Shown: one piece after another, positions 10,697-24,500 of the stretch | Position numbering within the stretch: position 1 is the stretch's first letter | Layout: every line of letters begins with the position of its first letter | Assembly: GCF_937616625.2 (NCBI RefSeq) | Contig: NC_065570.1 | Location: 26,126,046 to 26,190,045 of the forward strand | Length of the DNA: 64,000 nucleotides | Source of the DNA: Mercurialis annua | Lineage: Eukaryota; Streptophyta; Magnoliopsida; Malpighiales; Euphorbiaceae | Reading direction: 5' to 3' | Translations under genes and position numbers: made by a program | The notes under the pieces: model-generated | The model's database searches: none | The model's input: the letters and a program-made list of their open reading frames with translations, nothing else | What the model was told of the DNA's origin: nothing

Positions 10697-13490
10697 TGTC
10701 ACGACCCGAATTCCACCCTAATCCAAGTCATGACCGGCGCTAGGGAATGGGAATGGTTGTTCCGAAACCCGTAGCAAGCCTAGAACCTCTAGAAATTTTT
10801 CGCAAATATTATTAGTGGATCGTATCTCACGTACGATCCATTTTCAGAGAACACCGTTAAAACCTTTCTTGTTTAACGCAAACACATTTCTGAAATATAC
10901 TTATAAGCGAGATATGGTTTCAGAAGTACTGGTTAGATAACCTTGTTATCTCAACCCTTGTTTCCTTCTTAAAACCTGGTGTGGTGATTACTGGAAACCA
11001 GGGACTTATCTTTCGCTTGCCTTAACACACAGGCAGCCCCGTTCCAATCCACACACCACAGTTAATATGTTTAATAAAATAGTGCGGACATCTTGCGTCT
11101 CGCAACGGTGGTATTAAACATATTAAAATACACAGCGGACCGGTTACACATAGCCGGCGTATAAAAACATACTGTTAAAACACACGAGACCGACTCGGTA
11201 ACTAGATACAATATGCCACTAAGCAGCCATCCAGAAGGTATAGACACGTGCACTAGATCCTATCAGAGTATTTAAACAGAGGACTAGTGGCACGGCTGCT
11301 GGCATATCACACTTATACTATTGCAGCACACTAAGAGTACAAAATCCTATGTACATTACCCAAGAAGAGCTTTCCTGAAGAAAGGATGTGGAAGCTCGAC
11401 TAACCTCAAAGCTCGTTTCCTGAAAAATGGGATAACAACAACGGGGTCAGAAATATAAATATTTCTGAGTGAGTAAACAGTTTACAAGTAAATACCAAAA
11501 TCGCATCATATATATAAAACAGTTATATATATAAAATATGTTACCAATATGTCGATCCATATGAAACCCTAGTCCAAAATTGTCCTAACAGACACACTTA
11601 TCTTACGAGCTTATAGACAACAGAATAAGGACCGTGACCCGAGTCACTGCCGTCCACTTCTGTATCTCTGGTACCTGGACCGTAATCATGAAACTGCCAT
11701 CGCGGTTTATCCCGCGACCGTAACTGTATTACTGCTGTCTCAGGGTTTACCCGTGTAGTCAGGGCATTTACTTTCCCAATGACTTACACGACAGACATAC
11801 CTCTATACCTCGACAGAAGTACATCTAAAAATCGATGTTGGTGATCACACAACCCTATTTCTTCCCAATAGGTAGCTCGTTCCAATGGACCTTTCTTGGC
11901 TAAATTATACTACTGCGATTTATGGATTTAAAATAATTGAATACTGATATTCAAAAGTAAACACGTAAACTCACAGTACTGCTAAATTACTACTTAGCAC
12001 CGCCGTATGTGTGATAGACTCCCTGGAGCCTTGTCTGACTGCTGGATAGCTAGTCGGATCAAACATACAAAACACACAAGACAACACATTAATATTTGTT
12101 CTGCTATAAACATCTAGGTCCTGAAACCCAGGTCCAGACAAATCATATAAACATATAACACATAACACTTATGGTCTTTTATTTCTTAAAAACCATATAA
12201 ACCGTTTTCACCTCGAGAAAACGTTTATGCTTCTCTCTATAAGTCATTTTAGGTATAATTAAAATCATTTAATAGTATAGACTTGATTGTCAAAACAATT
12301 CACAGTCGTATACTAATTATTTAGCAAAGCCGATTGCTAAATCTTTTAAACTGGTTAAACGTCGACTTTAACTCTTTTAAAGTCCTTTTTAAACGTTTAA
12401 CTTTACTTTTAAAATCTCATTTTAAAACACCTAACTTTAGGTTTAAAAATATTTATTTAAAGTATTTTAGATTCGGTCGGAATACACGTCGAGTTACTAG
12501 GCGAAAACATCTCGGAATCGCCCCTCGAAAGTCCGCCGAAAAGTCCGGAAAAATCCCCACGCACACGTCCCGCTAAGTACTGCTTTGCGGGCGCACAGCA
12601 GGCCAGTCCCGGGGAAATCGATCCCCGGGCCATTCCGACGTTCTTTTAAATCTCGTTTTTCCGCTCCTAACACATATACACAATCCAATCTATCCATATT
12701 CACATTCGGAACGTAAAAATAATAGGTATACGTTCGATTCGATACGGTAACCGTTTATAAACGTATATATATTCGATATATATCGAAATATATTAAAATA
12801 AACGTTTAATACGGAATTAATACCTCGATTAGTCGAGTAATCGTTGAAGAAACGGAGTTAAAATCGAGAAACGGACGAAGCTGCCGAAATCCTAATGTCG
12901 CCTGCTTCCCAGAGAGCTAAGCAGCTCTTCATTTGCTAAGGAAATGAGCAAATGAGTTATCTGTACTCATTTAGCTCATTTGAAACATATATATAGTTAA
13001 TGGCTAAAGTGCCGTTTAATACTAGCTCAATCATGCACTTTAAACCAACTTCTTAATTAGTCGTCCGTAGCTCAAACAGAAACGACTTTCAAATTTCGTG
13101 AAAATTTACCCAAAAATCAATAAAATAAAATAAAATATAATTTTTATTCTCATCCGACTTATATTTTATTTTCAATAAATCTCGGAAGATTTATTAGCTC
13201 CAAATCAATCCCGCTTGATTAAAATTACGACGTCCAAATTTCATGAAACTTTGACGGTAGCTTCGTCAAATTATTTCGCGAATAATGACACCAAAATTAT
13301 TCGCTCGAGACTTATAAATTATTTTATTCTAATTTGGACTAATTAATTATATTTAATTAGTTTATAACTAAAATTAATTAAAGTAAAAAATCCAAGGACT
13401 AAGGAATACCTTTTCCATAACTTGCTTACCACTTCACACCGCCTCTCCTTCTTATTCTCTTCTTATCATTTTTTTTTTCTTTTAATAATA

Positions 13491-13532
<42 letters not shown>

Positions 13533-13864
13533 TATATTCTTTAATTACACGTCGAGACTTCCGAGTTTCGACATTTTAATTTCGGAGTTTTGTCCGAAAT
13601 ATTAAACTCTCCACTTAGAGTGGTATATTGATATATTAATTATCAATATATATTTATCTTACGATTCCAGTCGTATTTTATGTTCTATTAGTCCCATCAT
13701 ATTTCTTTATTAAAATTTAAATCCTCGATTTAAATTTTTAAACTCCTATTATTATAACATACTTTTAGGGATACTTATAAATTAAATTTACGTTTAAATT
13801 TAATTTGCATATTCCCGGCTAATAAAACCTTTATACGTGGCTTATAAAAATACGGATTATTACA
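10697..13864 (-). repeat. A 3' LTR
   Basis: On the minus strand it starts TGTAATAATCC at 13864 and ends GGTCGTGACA at 10697. It matches 18370-21515 nearly base for base, with a longer TA microsatellite (13494-13528) than its partner. The G-box near the outer end of the partner (CACGTG at 21488) is mutated to TACGTG here. The conserved hairpin (11854-11872) has lost one pair (CCTATTT against CAATAGG). Confidence 0.93.
13494..13528. repeat. (TA)n microsatellite
   Basis: A run of about 17 TA dinucleotides lies inside the A 3' LTR. The matching site in the 5' LTR (near 21163-21182) is much shorter, a length difference typical of replication slippage after insertion. Confidence 0.9.
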
Positions 13865-13880
13865 TTCTCTCCCCTTATAT
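13865..13880 (-). promoter_or_regulatory. A polypurine tract
   Basis: On the minus strand, atataaggggagagaa directly precedes the 3' LTR start TGTAATA. The word CGAGGACGAATTTATAT just upstream is also found before the polypurine tract of F. Confidence 0.9.
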
Positions 13881-16800
13881 AAATTCGTCCTCGAATTTAC
13901 ATACACTTTTTCTTTTACTTATATAGCCAACAATACTTTTCCATTTCATGTTCTATGCTTTTCACAGCATAAACATTACTGTTGTTGTCTGTGGCATAAT
14001 TGCTGCCATCTATGGCACAGTTGATGTCGTCTATGGCACAATTGCACAGCTGTGCACTATTGTTAACTTACTACCTTTCTTTTATTCACTTTTCCATCTC
14101 TACTTTACTTGTCCTTATAGACCTTATACTTTACTTTACTAGTATACGAACACTGGTTATCTAAACCTTGCAGTTCTTCTCTAACTGCAGCTCATATATC
14201 TCAATCGCTTTACATCTCATGTCACTGTACTTTCACTTATAGGTTCCTAACCTATAACCTTGACTTCTGTTATCAGAAATCTTTAAACTTATTAACCTCG
14301 TGTTATTCCCTTATGTTATTTCACTTCGAGCCTACTTCGGCTACCCAGATCGTTTATCCTGAAGCGTCTGTTTACCAAATAAATTTGGTATTCTTATATT
14401 CGGAAATGCGTTCTACAACTTCCGTTTAGACTTCGAGTTAAGATTCTTTCTCGAAGGTATCAGAAATTGACCTCAAAGTTGGCTCTTTGAGCTAATTTTA
14501 AAAGACTGCAAAACTGCCGGCATGGCTGTTATCGAAGCCAATGAACCAGTCTTTTTCCAAATATTATTTCAAATTCCCATATTTTGACATCCAATCTACA
14601 ACTTCCATGAAGAGTCGAACTTAATCCGACCTCTTTTCGGTTTCCGAAATCGTCCTTAAAGTTGGCTACTAGCCATACTTGTATTCTTTATACATCTTAT
14701 TACTTTTCCTTTTTGTTGTAGTTCTTTACAAACAGTACAAACTTTGAACTCATTTCTGGGATATCAACTTGTTACTAAGTCTTATGATATCACCTTTGAA
14801 TTCACTTTCTTTTTATTCCTTGAACTTTCTAGTTCGCTATTTATTATTGGTTGTACATTTTATTGTACCTTTTTATCATTAAGATTTTTAGTCTTATTAT
14901 AAATTTTTTCATATCTGTTACTCGTTTTAGGGTAATGTTGGTTAAGTATTTTTAATTTCTAACCTTACCCTCTTTATCTGTTGGAACTCCTGTTCCATAA
15001 ACAGACTACTCTTCCTTAACATCCTTTACACTCTCTTATGATTCTATATTTTGTATAGAATGTCTTTTATCTTCTCATGATTCTATATCTTGTATAGAAT
15101 GTCTACTAATTCCTTATCAATCTATAGTAACTTCCTGTTACAGATTGAATTACTGGTTTCCACTCATTAATGATGTGTTCGTACAGGTGTAAGGGTAGGT
15201 TATAACCTAATTATCTCACCGCGAAACACCTTTTCACTTACTCCACAATCACACAAAACTATACTCCCGTTACTAGATTTCGGTATTTTCAAGGTTAATT
15301 ATAACCCATAACCTATTTCCTATATACATATTCTCCTTGTTCACAGCTAACAGTTACCATAACTGTACTATAGCTGTTACTATCGCATTTAATTAACTAA
15401 CTATTAACTTTAGCTCCGTTTTCAAACATTTCACTTTGAAAACAAAATGTTTATTAACATTTTTCTATTTTTACTCGGCCATACTATACATATTTCTGGC
15501 CCGACATTGAAAATACATGTACATTACATGTATATTCCGTTACCAGCCAGCCAAGACCTCACAGTCATAAGGCTCGGTTCTCGGAATTTCATCTTTTGAA
15601 ACTACTGTCTCATCACAGTTTTCAAATTCATTTATATACATATATGGAGCTTATGTTGATAATTCCAAGTTAATTAAAGTTTACACTTCTTATCGTTGTC
15701 ACTTGCACCTTTGGCTCACTGCCAAAAGTTCACGCAAGTTCCACGACAACATCTCCATCATCGAGCATCTTCCAACGCTCCGTTCAACGATCGCAACAGT
15801 TAAAACTTAGATAACCGTCTTGGGACTATCATATCCTAATATCAAACCAATCTAACGGTTTGATCATACGTTATTAGGGTTTTACTACACCCTACTAGTT
15901 TCCATACAACATCTGAAACTCACTCGTCCAATTCACTATTTCCATCTCCGTTACACCTTGATAACATCTTTATTTTATGTTGGTTCAAGGTTTGATATAT
16001 CTTTTAAGTATATTATTTATTCGTTTTATGATTTAATAATCATTTTCATTAATGAATATCTGTTAACACGACTTAATAACTCCGTTAGTCGTTAACATAT
16101 TCATTGATCCTCTTTATTCATTTCAGAACTAGTAGCATACCTACTCGGTTCTGAGAATACTCATACTTTCTTTTACCATCTTTCTTGTAGATGTTTCGTT
16201 GTTGTTTATTATTTAAGTGCTGAGGTTTACTCCTCTCAGACTTATGAATTTTAGTTTATCTAACCACTCGTGTGGATTTAAGAGATATGTCCATTACTGA
16301 CATCTGCTCTGTCTGTAAGACTAATCTCCAATCCGATTAATTAAACACGTGTGTATGACTTTGTTCACATATAGTTACTTGAAGTCAAACTAATCGAGTT
16401 GTGTTTAATTAGATCCTACTCTCTTATCTTAATCGTGACAATCTTCTATTGTCTACCCTCGAACTTTTATTTACCATAAAAGTTCATCACTAGACTTATA
16501 TCAGTCTATTCCTGAGTAAGAATGTAGATTCTCACTCACTCTACTCTTCCCGTACTTTCATTAACTAATGTCTCGGTATGAAACATTAGAATTTAGGTCT
16601 TTATTATTAGTCTTTATAATAAAAACCGTTATTCTTTATCCCTTTTTCACATCTACCTTGTCACTATCACAGAGTTTTCGTTTGAGAAAATACATTTTTG
16701 TCTCGCGTACACTGACGCTTAACAAATACAAATCAATTTGTTTTGCTTGCAAGCCTTTCTTTAAATCTCACTTTCAAAACAAATTGTGAATTCTCAAATT

Positions 16801-17366
16801 CACGGTTCAAAACCTTTTTCATACAATTGTGCTTCAGGGTGATGACATCTCTCATCCCCAAAGAGTTGCTATTTTAATTCACTTTTCATTGATATACTGA
16901 TATATCAATATATATATGATGCATGCCCTAATTAAAATCATTTTATGTATATATATCATATATATAAAATTCAGGTATGCTTCTTCTATAGTGATTTTCG
17001 CATCATGCACCTTTAATGCATCTGAGCACAATTATACGTTCAACTGTAAAACAAAATTATAGCAAGTTTCTTTTCAAACTACTTCTCTGTGCCATTTCAA
17101 GGTTTTCCTAATCCTCACATTAGGATTTATAGTTCTTTATTTAATATTTATCTTTTATGTTATTATTCATCATCAGGCTGTTTATTAACAGTTATTGTTC
17201 ATTAGTATGTGTGTTCTTGTTTAAGGATATTTTCTATCTCTGTACTTTATGTTTTCTAGTTTTAGTATCTCCTACTAAAACACATAAACGTACTTACTTA
17301 AATGTAAGACACATATCTAAACGATACCTGATGATGATTGTCGAGGCGGTAGTGCCTCTCGAATCA
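13881..17366 (-). other. A non-coding interior
   Basis: About 3.5 kb have no recognisable protein domain and no long frame. The minus (sense) strand is purine-rich. Minor local repeats include a duplicated segment with gattctatat and ttgtatagaatgtct (15038-15105) and tatggcaca words (13990-14050). The 46-bp block shared with C and F lies at 16824-16869. Shorter matches lie at 17021-17037 (ataattgtgctcaga on the minus strand) and near 16670 (aactctgtga on the minus strand). Confidence 0.7.
16824..16869 (-). other. 46-bp conserved block, copy in A
   Basis: The minus strand reads caactctttggggatgagag, then atgtcatcaccc, and ends gcacaattg. The same block occurs in C (36739-36784) and F (51632-51677) amid sequence that otherwise aligns poorly by eye. 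It contains the inverted pair GATGA...TCATC with a 6-nt loop. Confidence 0.85.
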
Positions 17367-17817
17367 TCAGACCTTTTCCTCGTCCGCATCGGCGTATAAG
17401 TTTCCCTTTACCTTCCTCATGAACATTCTCACATAGCGTCTCAATCTATTCAAACTTTGTTTCTCTTGCTCCTTATTAGCATACCCATTCTCCCACCTTT
17501 GACCTGGGGAATGACTCATCCTTTGTTGAACTATCCTTAGATTGTTTATCTTTTCTAAATCCTTCCCCCAGCCTAAACTCTATATAGGCTGATATAACAG
17601 TAGATTCAGACAGTGAATCAATACTGTCGTCAATAACATCTATGTCTCCCATTGATCTCTCCAGATCCTCTAATTCAATAGCATCATCGTCTGTATCCAT
17701 CTTATCAACTGAAGCAAAATCTTCAGCCTCTAATGGATTATCAGGCATAATTGGTTGACTAAGCAAACCATGTCAATCAGGCACGACATGCGGCTGAGCT
17801 CGACTAGGCCCAGACAT
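17367..17817 (-). pseudogene. A short acidic Gag-like frame, broken
   Basis: It starts at the minus-strand ATG at 17817 (MSGPSRAQP) and meets a stop after 14 codons. It continues open from 17766 as a strongly acidic segment (DKMDTDDDAIELEDLERSMG), then shifts frame at about 17475 into EQEKQSLNRLRRYVRMF and ends at 17367. F has the same design: MSG start, acidic stretch, then QAQVVLNQVRRKMR. I infer a reduced Gag derivative; it is not intact here. Confidence 0.65.
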
Positions 17818-18353
17818 GCTGAAACACATGTGGCCATAACGCAAGTGGCCGATATAACAGTTATTGAAAAACATGTTTTCATATAACAGATAACACCTTA
17901 TAAACACATATAAAATAAAACACATAGCAATCACACGTATAGTTCAGAGAAAATCTAACTAATTTCTCGAACAAACGATTCTTCTGAAATCTTCGCCTTG
18001 TTCTGTATTCGAACAGAATCATCTTCTTTAAATATTGGTCAATTTGTCTGACCATTGCGTACTACTCTAATAGCGCGTCTCAAACATAGGAACATCTCAC
18101 ATGTTCCCTCGTTAGCGTCGCGTTTCAAACACAAGAACATTTCATATGTTCCTGATCAAACATCACATATACACTACACAGGTTTACGGATTTCTACTTA
18201 TAGCTGAAGGTTTTCAACAACTGAAAACTGATCAAGACATGACTCGAATCCTATGTTGCTGCAATAGTCTACTACAAATCCTCACAACTATTAACACATC
18301 TTACTTAACAGTATCAGCAACAGTACTTCGGATGGTCGAGTACATAAAACGTT

Positions 18354-18365
18354 GCTCTGATACCA
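18354..18365 (-). promoter_or_regulatory. A primer binding site (tRNA-iMet type)
   Basis: The minus strand reads TGGTATCAGAGC, 4 nt inside the 5' LTR end at 18370. It fixes the orientation of A as minus. Confidence 0.93.
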
Positions 18366-18369
18366 CCTT

Positions 18370-21300
18370 TGTCACGACCCGAATTCCACCCTAATCCAAG
18401 TCATGACCGGCGCTAGGGAATGGGAATGGTTGTTCCGAAACCCGTAGCAAGCCTAGAACCTCTAGAAATTTTTCGCAAATATTATTAGTGGATCGTATCT
18501 CACGTACGATCCATTTTCAGAGAACACCGTTAAAACCTTTCTTGTTTAACGCAAACACATTTCTGAAATATACTTATAAGCGAGATATGGTTTCAGAAGT
18601 ACTGGTTAGATAACCTTGTTATCTCAACCCTTGTTTCCTTCTTAAAACCTGGCGTGGTGATTACTGGAAACCAGGGACTTATCTTTCGCTTGCCTTAACA
18701 CACAGGCAGACCCGTTCCTATCCACACACCATAGTTAATATGTTTAATAAAATAGTGCGGACATCTTGCGTCTCGCAACGGTGGTATTAAACATATTAAA
18801 ATACACAGCGGACCGGTTACAAATAGCCGGCGTATAAAAACATACTGTTAAAACACACGAGACCGACTCGGTAACTAGATACAATATGCCACTAAGCAGC
18901 CATCCAGAAGGTATAGACACGTGCACTAGATCCTATCAGAGTATTTAAACAGAGGACTAGTGGCACGGCTGCTGGCATATCACACTTATACTATTGCAGC
19001 ACACTAAGAGTACAAAATCCTATGTACATTACCCAAGAAGAGATTTCCTGAAGAAAGGATGTGGAAGCTCGACTAACCTCAAAGCTCGTTTCCTGAAAAA
19101 TAGGATAACAACAACGGGGTCAGAAATATAAATATTTCTGAGTGAGTAAACAGTTTACAAGTAAATACCAAAATCGCATCATATATATATAACAGTTATA
19201 TATATAAAATATGTTACCAATATGTCGATCCATTTGAAACCCTAGTCCAAAATTGTCCTAACAGACACACTTATCTTACGAGCTTATAGACAACAGAATA
19301 AGGACCGTGACCCGAGTCACTGCCGTCCACTTCTGTATCTCTGGTACCTGGACCGTAATCATGAAACTGCCATCGCGGTTTATCCCGCGACCATAACTGT
19401 ATTACTGCTGTCTCAGGGTTTACCCGTGAAGTCAGGGCATTTACTTTCCCAATGACTTACACGACAGACATACCTCTATACCTCGACAGAAGTACATCTA
19501 AAAATCGATGTTGGTGATCACACAACCCTATTGCTGCCCAATAGGTAGATCGTTCCAATGGACCTTTCTTGGCTAAATTATACTACTGCGATTTATGGAT
19601 TTAAAATAATTGAATACTGATATTCAAAAGTAAACACGTAAACTCACAGTACTGCTAAATTACTACTTAGCACCGCCGTATGTGTGATAGACTCCCTGGA
19701 GCCTTGTCTGACTGCTGGATAGCTAGTCGGATCAAACATACAAAACACACAAGACAACACATTAATATTTGTTCTGCTATAAACATCTAGGTCCTGAAAT
19801 CTAGGTCCAGACAAATCATATAAACATATAACACATAACACTTATGGTCTTTTATTTCTTAAAAACCATATAAACCGTTTTCACCTCGAGAAAACGTTTA
19901 TACTTCTCTCTATAAGTCATTTTAGGTATAATTAAAATCATTTAATAGTATAGACTTGATTGTCAAAACAATTCACAGTCGTATACTAATTATTTAGCAA
20001 AGCCGATTGCTAAATCTTTTAAACTGGTTAAACGTCGACTTTAACTCTTTTAAAGTCCTTTTTAAACGTTTAACTTTACTTTTAAAATCTCATTTTAAAA
20101 CACCTAACTTTAGGTTTAAAAATATTTATTTAAAGTATTTTAGATTCGGTCGGAATACACGTCGAGTTACTAGGCGAAAACATCTCGGAATCGCCCCTCG
20201 AAAGTCCGCCGAAAAGTCCAGAAAAATCCCCACGCACACGTCCCGCTAAGTACTGCTGTGCAGGCGCACAGCAGGCCAGTCCCGGGGAAATCGATCCCCG
20301 GGCCATTCCGACGTTCTTTTAAATCTCGTTTTTCCGCTCCTAACACATATACACAATCCAATCTATCCATATTCACATTCGGAACGTAAAAATAATAGGT
20401 ATACGTTCGATTCGATACGGTAACCGTTTATAAACGTATATATATTCGATATATATTGAAATATATTAAAATAAACGTTTAATACGGAATTAATACCTCG
20501 ATCACTCGAGTAATCGTTGAAGAAACGGAGTTAAAATCGAGAAACGGACGAAGCGGCCGAAATCCTAATGTCGCCTGCTTCCCAGAGAGCTAAGCAGCTC
20601 TTCATTTGCTAAGGAAATGAGCAAATGAGTTATCTGTACTCATTTAGCTCATTTGAAACATATATATAGTTAATGGCTAAAGTGCCGTTTAATACTAGCT
20701 CAATCATGCACTTTAAACCAACTTCTTAATTAGTCGTCCGTAGCTCAAACAGAAACGACTTTCAAATTTCGTGAAAATTTACCCAAAAATCAATAAAATA
20801 AAATAAAATATAATTTTTATTCTCATCCGACTTATATTTTATTTTCAATAAATTTCGGAAGATTTATTAGGTCCAAATCAGTCCCGCTTGATTAAAATTA
20901 CGACGTCCAAATTTCATGAAACTTTGACGGTAGCTTCGTCAAATTATTTCGCGAATAATGACACCAAAATTATTCGCTCGAGACTTATAAATTGTTTTAT
21001 TCTAATTTTGACTAATTAATTATACTTAATTAGTTTATAACTAAAATTAATTAAAGTAAAGAATCCAAGGACTAAGGAATACCTTTTCCATAACTTGCTT
21101 ACCACTTCACACCGCCTCTCCTTCTTATTCTCTTCTTATCATTTTTTTTCTTTTAATATATATATTTATATATATATATATAAACTTATATTCTTTAATT
21201 ACACGTCGAGACTTCCGAGTTTCGACATTTTAATTTCGGAGTTTTGTCCGAAATATTAAACTCTCCATTTAGAGTGGTATATTGATATATTAATTATCAA

Positions 21301-21515
21301 TATATATTTATCTTACGATTCCAGTCGTATTTTATGTTCCATTAGTCCCATCATATTCCTTTATTAAAATTTAAATCCTCGATTTAAATTTTTAAACTCC
21401 TATTATTATAATATACTTTTAGGGATACTTATAAATTAAATTTACGTTTAAATTTAATTTACATATTCCCGGCTAATAAAATCTTTACACGTGTATAGAA
21501 ATACGGGGTATTACA
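18370..21515 (-). repeat. A 5' LTR
   Basis: On the minus strand it starts TGTAATACCCC at 21515 and ends GGTCGTGACA at 18370. It contains a G-box CACGTG at 21488-21493 and the conserved hairpin CCTATTG-ctgcc-CAATAGG at 19527-19545. The tail at 18370-18463 is shared with B, C, D, F and G. Confidence 0.93.
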
Positions 21516-21520
21516 TTTAA

Positions 21521-22279
21521 ACATCGATTTTCAAAAGCATTCTTATGCACCTTCCAGCAGCGCCGTTAATAGTTGAATGTGCATATACGGTCATTAAAGC
21601 ATCAAACATGGTCCATAACTTCAACGCAACAGAACCCAGGGCCCGATGAAACAGCCAAGACTCTTTATTGAATCATCCAGTTATCCGACCAGAAAACTAA
21701 ATGCTTCAATGAGGGGGCAACACAGAGTCGAAAATGGGTTTAAAAAAAAAGACAAACAGGGCCAAAGAAAAATGAGGCCAATTTTCGCAAAATCGACCCG
21801 CCCCGAGCAGCTAAAAAGAACAGAATCTCTGAAATACAACGGGTGCCAAGCCTTCATCTTCAAAATCAAACCGGATCCCGGGGGCGGAAGAGACCCATCA
21901 GACAGCAAGCAGAGGCGATAGACCTCCATACTCGGAACAAAACAGGCGAAAGACCTCCAGAAACATAAGATTACACAGCAAGCAGATTCGACAGACCTCC
22001 ATACCCAGAATAAAATAGGCGAGAGACCTCTAGAAACGGAAGGTTAAACAACAAGCGTAGGCGAAGGGCCTCCACACAAGAAAGTAGCAGGCGAAAGACC
22101 TTTAGAAACAGAAGATACGGAAGAAAACCACGAGCTCCAAGCTTCAACGGCCATAAACCAAGGGCAAGATATCTCCATCGATCCAGAAATCGGGGATTTG
22201 AGGTCCCTTCCATGTTCGGAACTATAAGCTCCAAGCTTCTACAGCCAGAAACAGGGGGCAGATGAATCCCATCAATCCA
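21521..22279. mobile_element. J remnant, part 2 (tandem-repeat-rich)
   Basis: The sequence right of A continues the target of A (J). It contains diverged tandem units built on aggcgaaagacctccagaaa (about 21910-22110) and a second pair with agctccaagcttc...ccagaaa and atcgatccag (22135 and 22228). No coding sequence is recognised. It ends at the truncated LTR of B. Assignment to J rests only on position, since A inserted between the two halves. Confidence 0.45.
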
Positions 22280-24482
22280 GTAGCAAGCCTAAAAACGTAC
22301 ATAATTTGTTTTTCAAATATCGAACATCATGCATGACAAACATAAACACGTGTCGTGCTAGAAACATGCCAGGCTATACGTTATCCTCTGGCAATCATAA
22401 ACAATAAAACTCAGCAAGCATCATATATACAAACATAAGTTTGAAAACATAAAAGTGATAATTACAGACACCCTTTGATACATCAAAGGTACAAACATCT
22501 ATCTACTGTAGCTCTAGGAGTAAAAGACTGTTTCTTTACATACTTTCAAAAATATCAGACATTTGGATCAAGGATAGAAGTCCGCTGCTTTAAAACTTCT
22601 TTCACCTGAGTGGGAAAGCTGTGAGGGGTCAGTATACGGGAATATACTGAGGAGTTCATATATTTACTAATAAGTATAGTATAAAACATAAACAATGTAA
22701 TAGCGTTTCAATCACATGTGGCCAAGTACAAGATCCGATTGAAACCCTAATCCTCGAACATGCCAAACGTATATAATAAAATCATACTGATCCAAATGGT
22801 CTGACCCGGGAGTAATTCTAACTCAACCATGTCAGCCGCGACCAACCTCTTAATCCCAAATCGTGGGTCCAACCCACTAGATACGGGGCTCATGTTACTT
22901 TAACCGAGTTCTCGCTCGTATCACATTCATATATCCAACTTGGAAATTCATATTCATAATCAAATTTACAGCTGTAATGGATCAAACTGGTGATCACACA
23001 GTCCTATTGCCGCCCAATAGGTAGCACATTCCATCAGATCAATACTAGTTTCAAATCAAACATGTTTGCAATTCATATAAAGATTTGGCATCGCAAATAT
23101 TTAAATCAAACGTAGAGGAATATAAAATATTTGCTTGTGTAAATACTTCAAAAGTAAATGTATATAAGCTCAGAGAAAATGCTATCCAAAATACTTCGGT
23201 GCTCAGAAACGTCAAGCTTCTCGAGCTCCCAGTCTAGCTGCTTCTTGCCTCGCCGGATCTAAAATGATTTCAAAACATTTGACTCACATCAGAAACCTAT
23301 TAAAGGATTGAATCTAGACTCGAGATACAACACGTTAAACTTATTAACCATCGTGCTTTTCACGTGTATATTCCGATGAACGGTATCTAACTCGTTTACG
23401 GTTCGTATATCTCTTCTAAGTCAATTCTCTTTAACCCTCGATAGTTTAAAAATTCAAACTAATCAATTATCAATCGACAACTAATCGATTTCAATCTCGA
23501 TGCGCGAATACAAAACGGAGTTCCGAAACCAAGCTATTGCCCAAAGCACGATTCACATGCACACTCGTGCATTCGGGTGCACTTTCGTGCGCCTTAGCTG
23601 GTGCACGTTCGCGCCCCCTGGTGCACGTTCGTGCACTCCTGGTGCACGTTCGTGCACCCATGCTGATGCACGTTCGTGCACTCCTGGTGCACGTTCGTGC
23701 ACCCATGCTGATGCACGTTCATGCACTCTTGGTGCACGTTCGTGCACCAAGCGTGGATAGCCCCCGGGAATCTATTTTCCCGTGCTTCCGATTCTCTAAA
23801 CAACAATTCCTTGGAAACCCATCTAAAAAATGATGCTAGTTTACTAAAAACGCAATCAAAACGCTAAGTTCAACTCAAAACTATATTTAATTCGAAATCG
23901 ATTAAAAACACCTAAACAATCAAATCGATATTCCATCAAATCCATTCAAACAAACGATATAATAACGTGCTTATCGTGATTTGCCAATAAAATACAATCA
24001 ATTCGAGTTATAAAAAGTTGGAAACGGACGAGAAACGAGATCGTGCGAAGAAAACGTAACCGATCGTTAAAAAAGAAAAGGAATCAAGGCTCTGGATCCT
24101 TCATCTGAAGGAATTCTTATATATATATATATATATATATATAACGGCTAATTTACACTTTGGTTCTTGAAACTTTTCCAAAGTTTCAATTTAGTCCAAA
24201 ACCTATCCGCGTCCAAATTCTAAACAGTCTCCGATTGACTCGAGACTTTTACCATAAATACTATAAATTACTTTGCGGACTTTGGCAAAATAAATTCCAT
24301 TACGGGGTTTATAATTTATTTTATATTAATTTTTGAAGTTGTTTCCTTAAATCCTGCTAATACGCTTAATGAAAATTATTCTGAATTCCGATTTAATTAA
24401 ATTAAATCCTTCTTAATTTAACTTATCAGAATTAATGACACGTGGCACGACTTAATTACTTTAAAATATTTGGGGTATTACA
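22280..24482 (-). repeat. B 3' LTR, truncated
   Basis: On the minus strand it starts TGTAATACCCC at 24482. It includes a G-box CACGTG (24439-24444), a TA-rich stretch that could serve as TATA (24118-24142), a palindrome array (23565-23757) and the conserved hairpin (23003-23021). It stops at gtagcaagcc near 22280, lacking the final ~65 bp that the 5' copy has at 58062-58125. Confidence 0.88.
23565..23757. repeat. Palindrome array GTGCACGTTCGTGCAC in B LTR
   Basis: Several copies of the near-palindrome gtgcacgttcgtgcac occur, separated by short spacers such as ccatgctgat and tcctg. Related arrays (gtacacgttcgtgtac) are in D, G and both F LTRs. The high-scoring short frames across the array are artefacts of the repeat. 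Confidence 0.9.
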
Positions 24483-24500
24483 TTCACCCCCCTTAAAAAA
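24483..24500 (-). promoter_or_regulatory. B polypurine tract
   Basis: On the minus strand the run ttaaggggggtgaa directly precedes the LTR start at 24482. Confidence 0.9.

Larger units (their letters stand above)
10697..21515 (-). mobile_element. Full-length non-autonomous LTR retrotransposon A (LARD-like)
   Basis: Two LTRs of about 3.15 kb (10697-13864 and 18370-21515) enclose a 4.5-kb interior. A 5-bp duplication, tttaa (10692-10696 and 21516-21520), proves a single insertion, into J. On the minus strand the order is 5' LTR, primer binding site, short acidic Gag-like frame, long non-coding stretch, polypurine tract, 3' LTR. No protease, RT or integrase is recognisable, so it must be mobilised in trans. 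The LTR tail is shared with B, C, D, F and G. The LTR copies differ at scattered sites, so the insertion is not very recent. Confidence 0.93.

Noticed and set aside
18354..18365. tRNA gene suggested by the initiator-Met 3'-end match
   Set aside because: Only the 12-nt primer complement is present next to an LTR; there is no cloverleaf.
21646..21929. Overlapping 80-90-residue frames in J part 2
   Set aside because: Composition follows the local tandem repeats; no domain seen on either strand.
23491..23833. Overlapping ORFs on both strands rich in RSCT/RAP/VHERAP repeats
   Set aside because: They are translations of the palindrome array in the B LTR; the same artefact appears in D (28660-28982), G (44317-44709) and F (47750-48086, 54604-54927).
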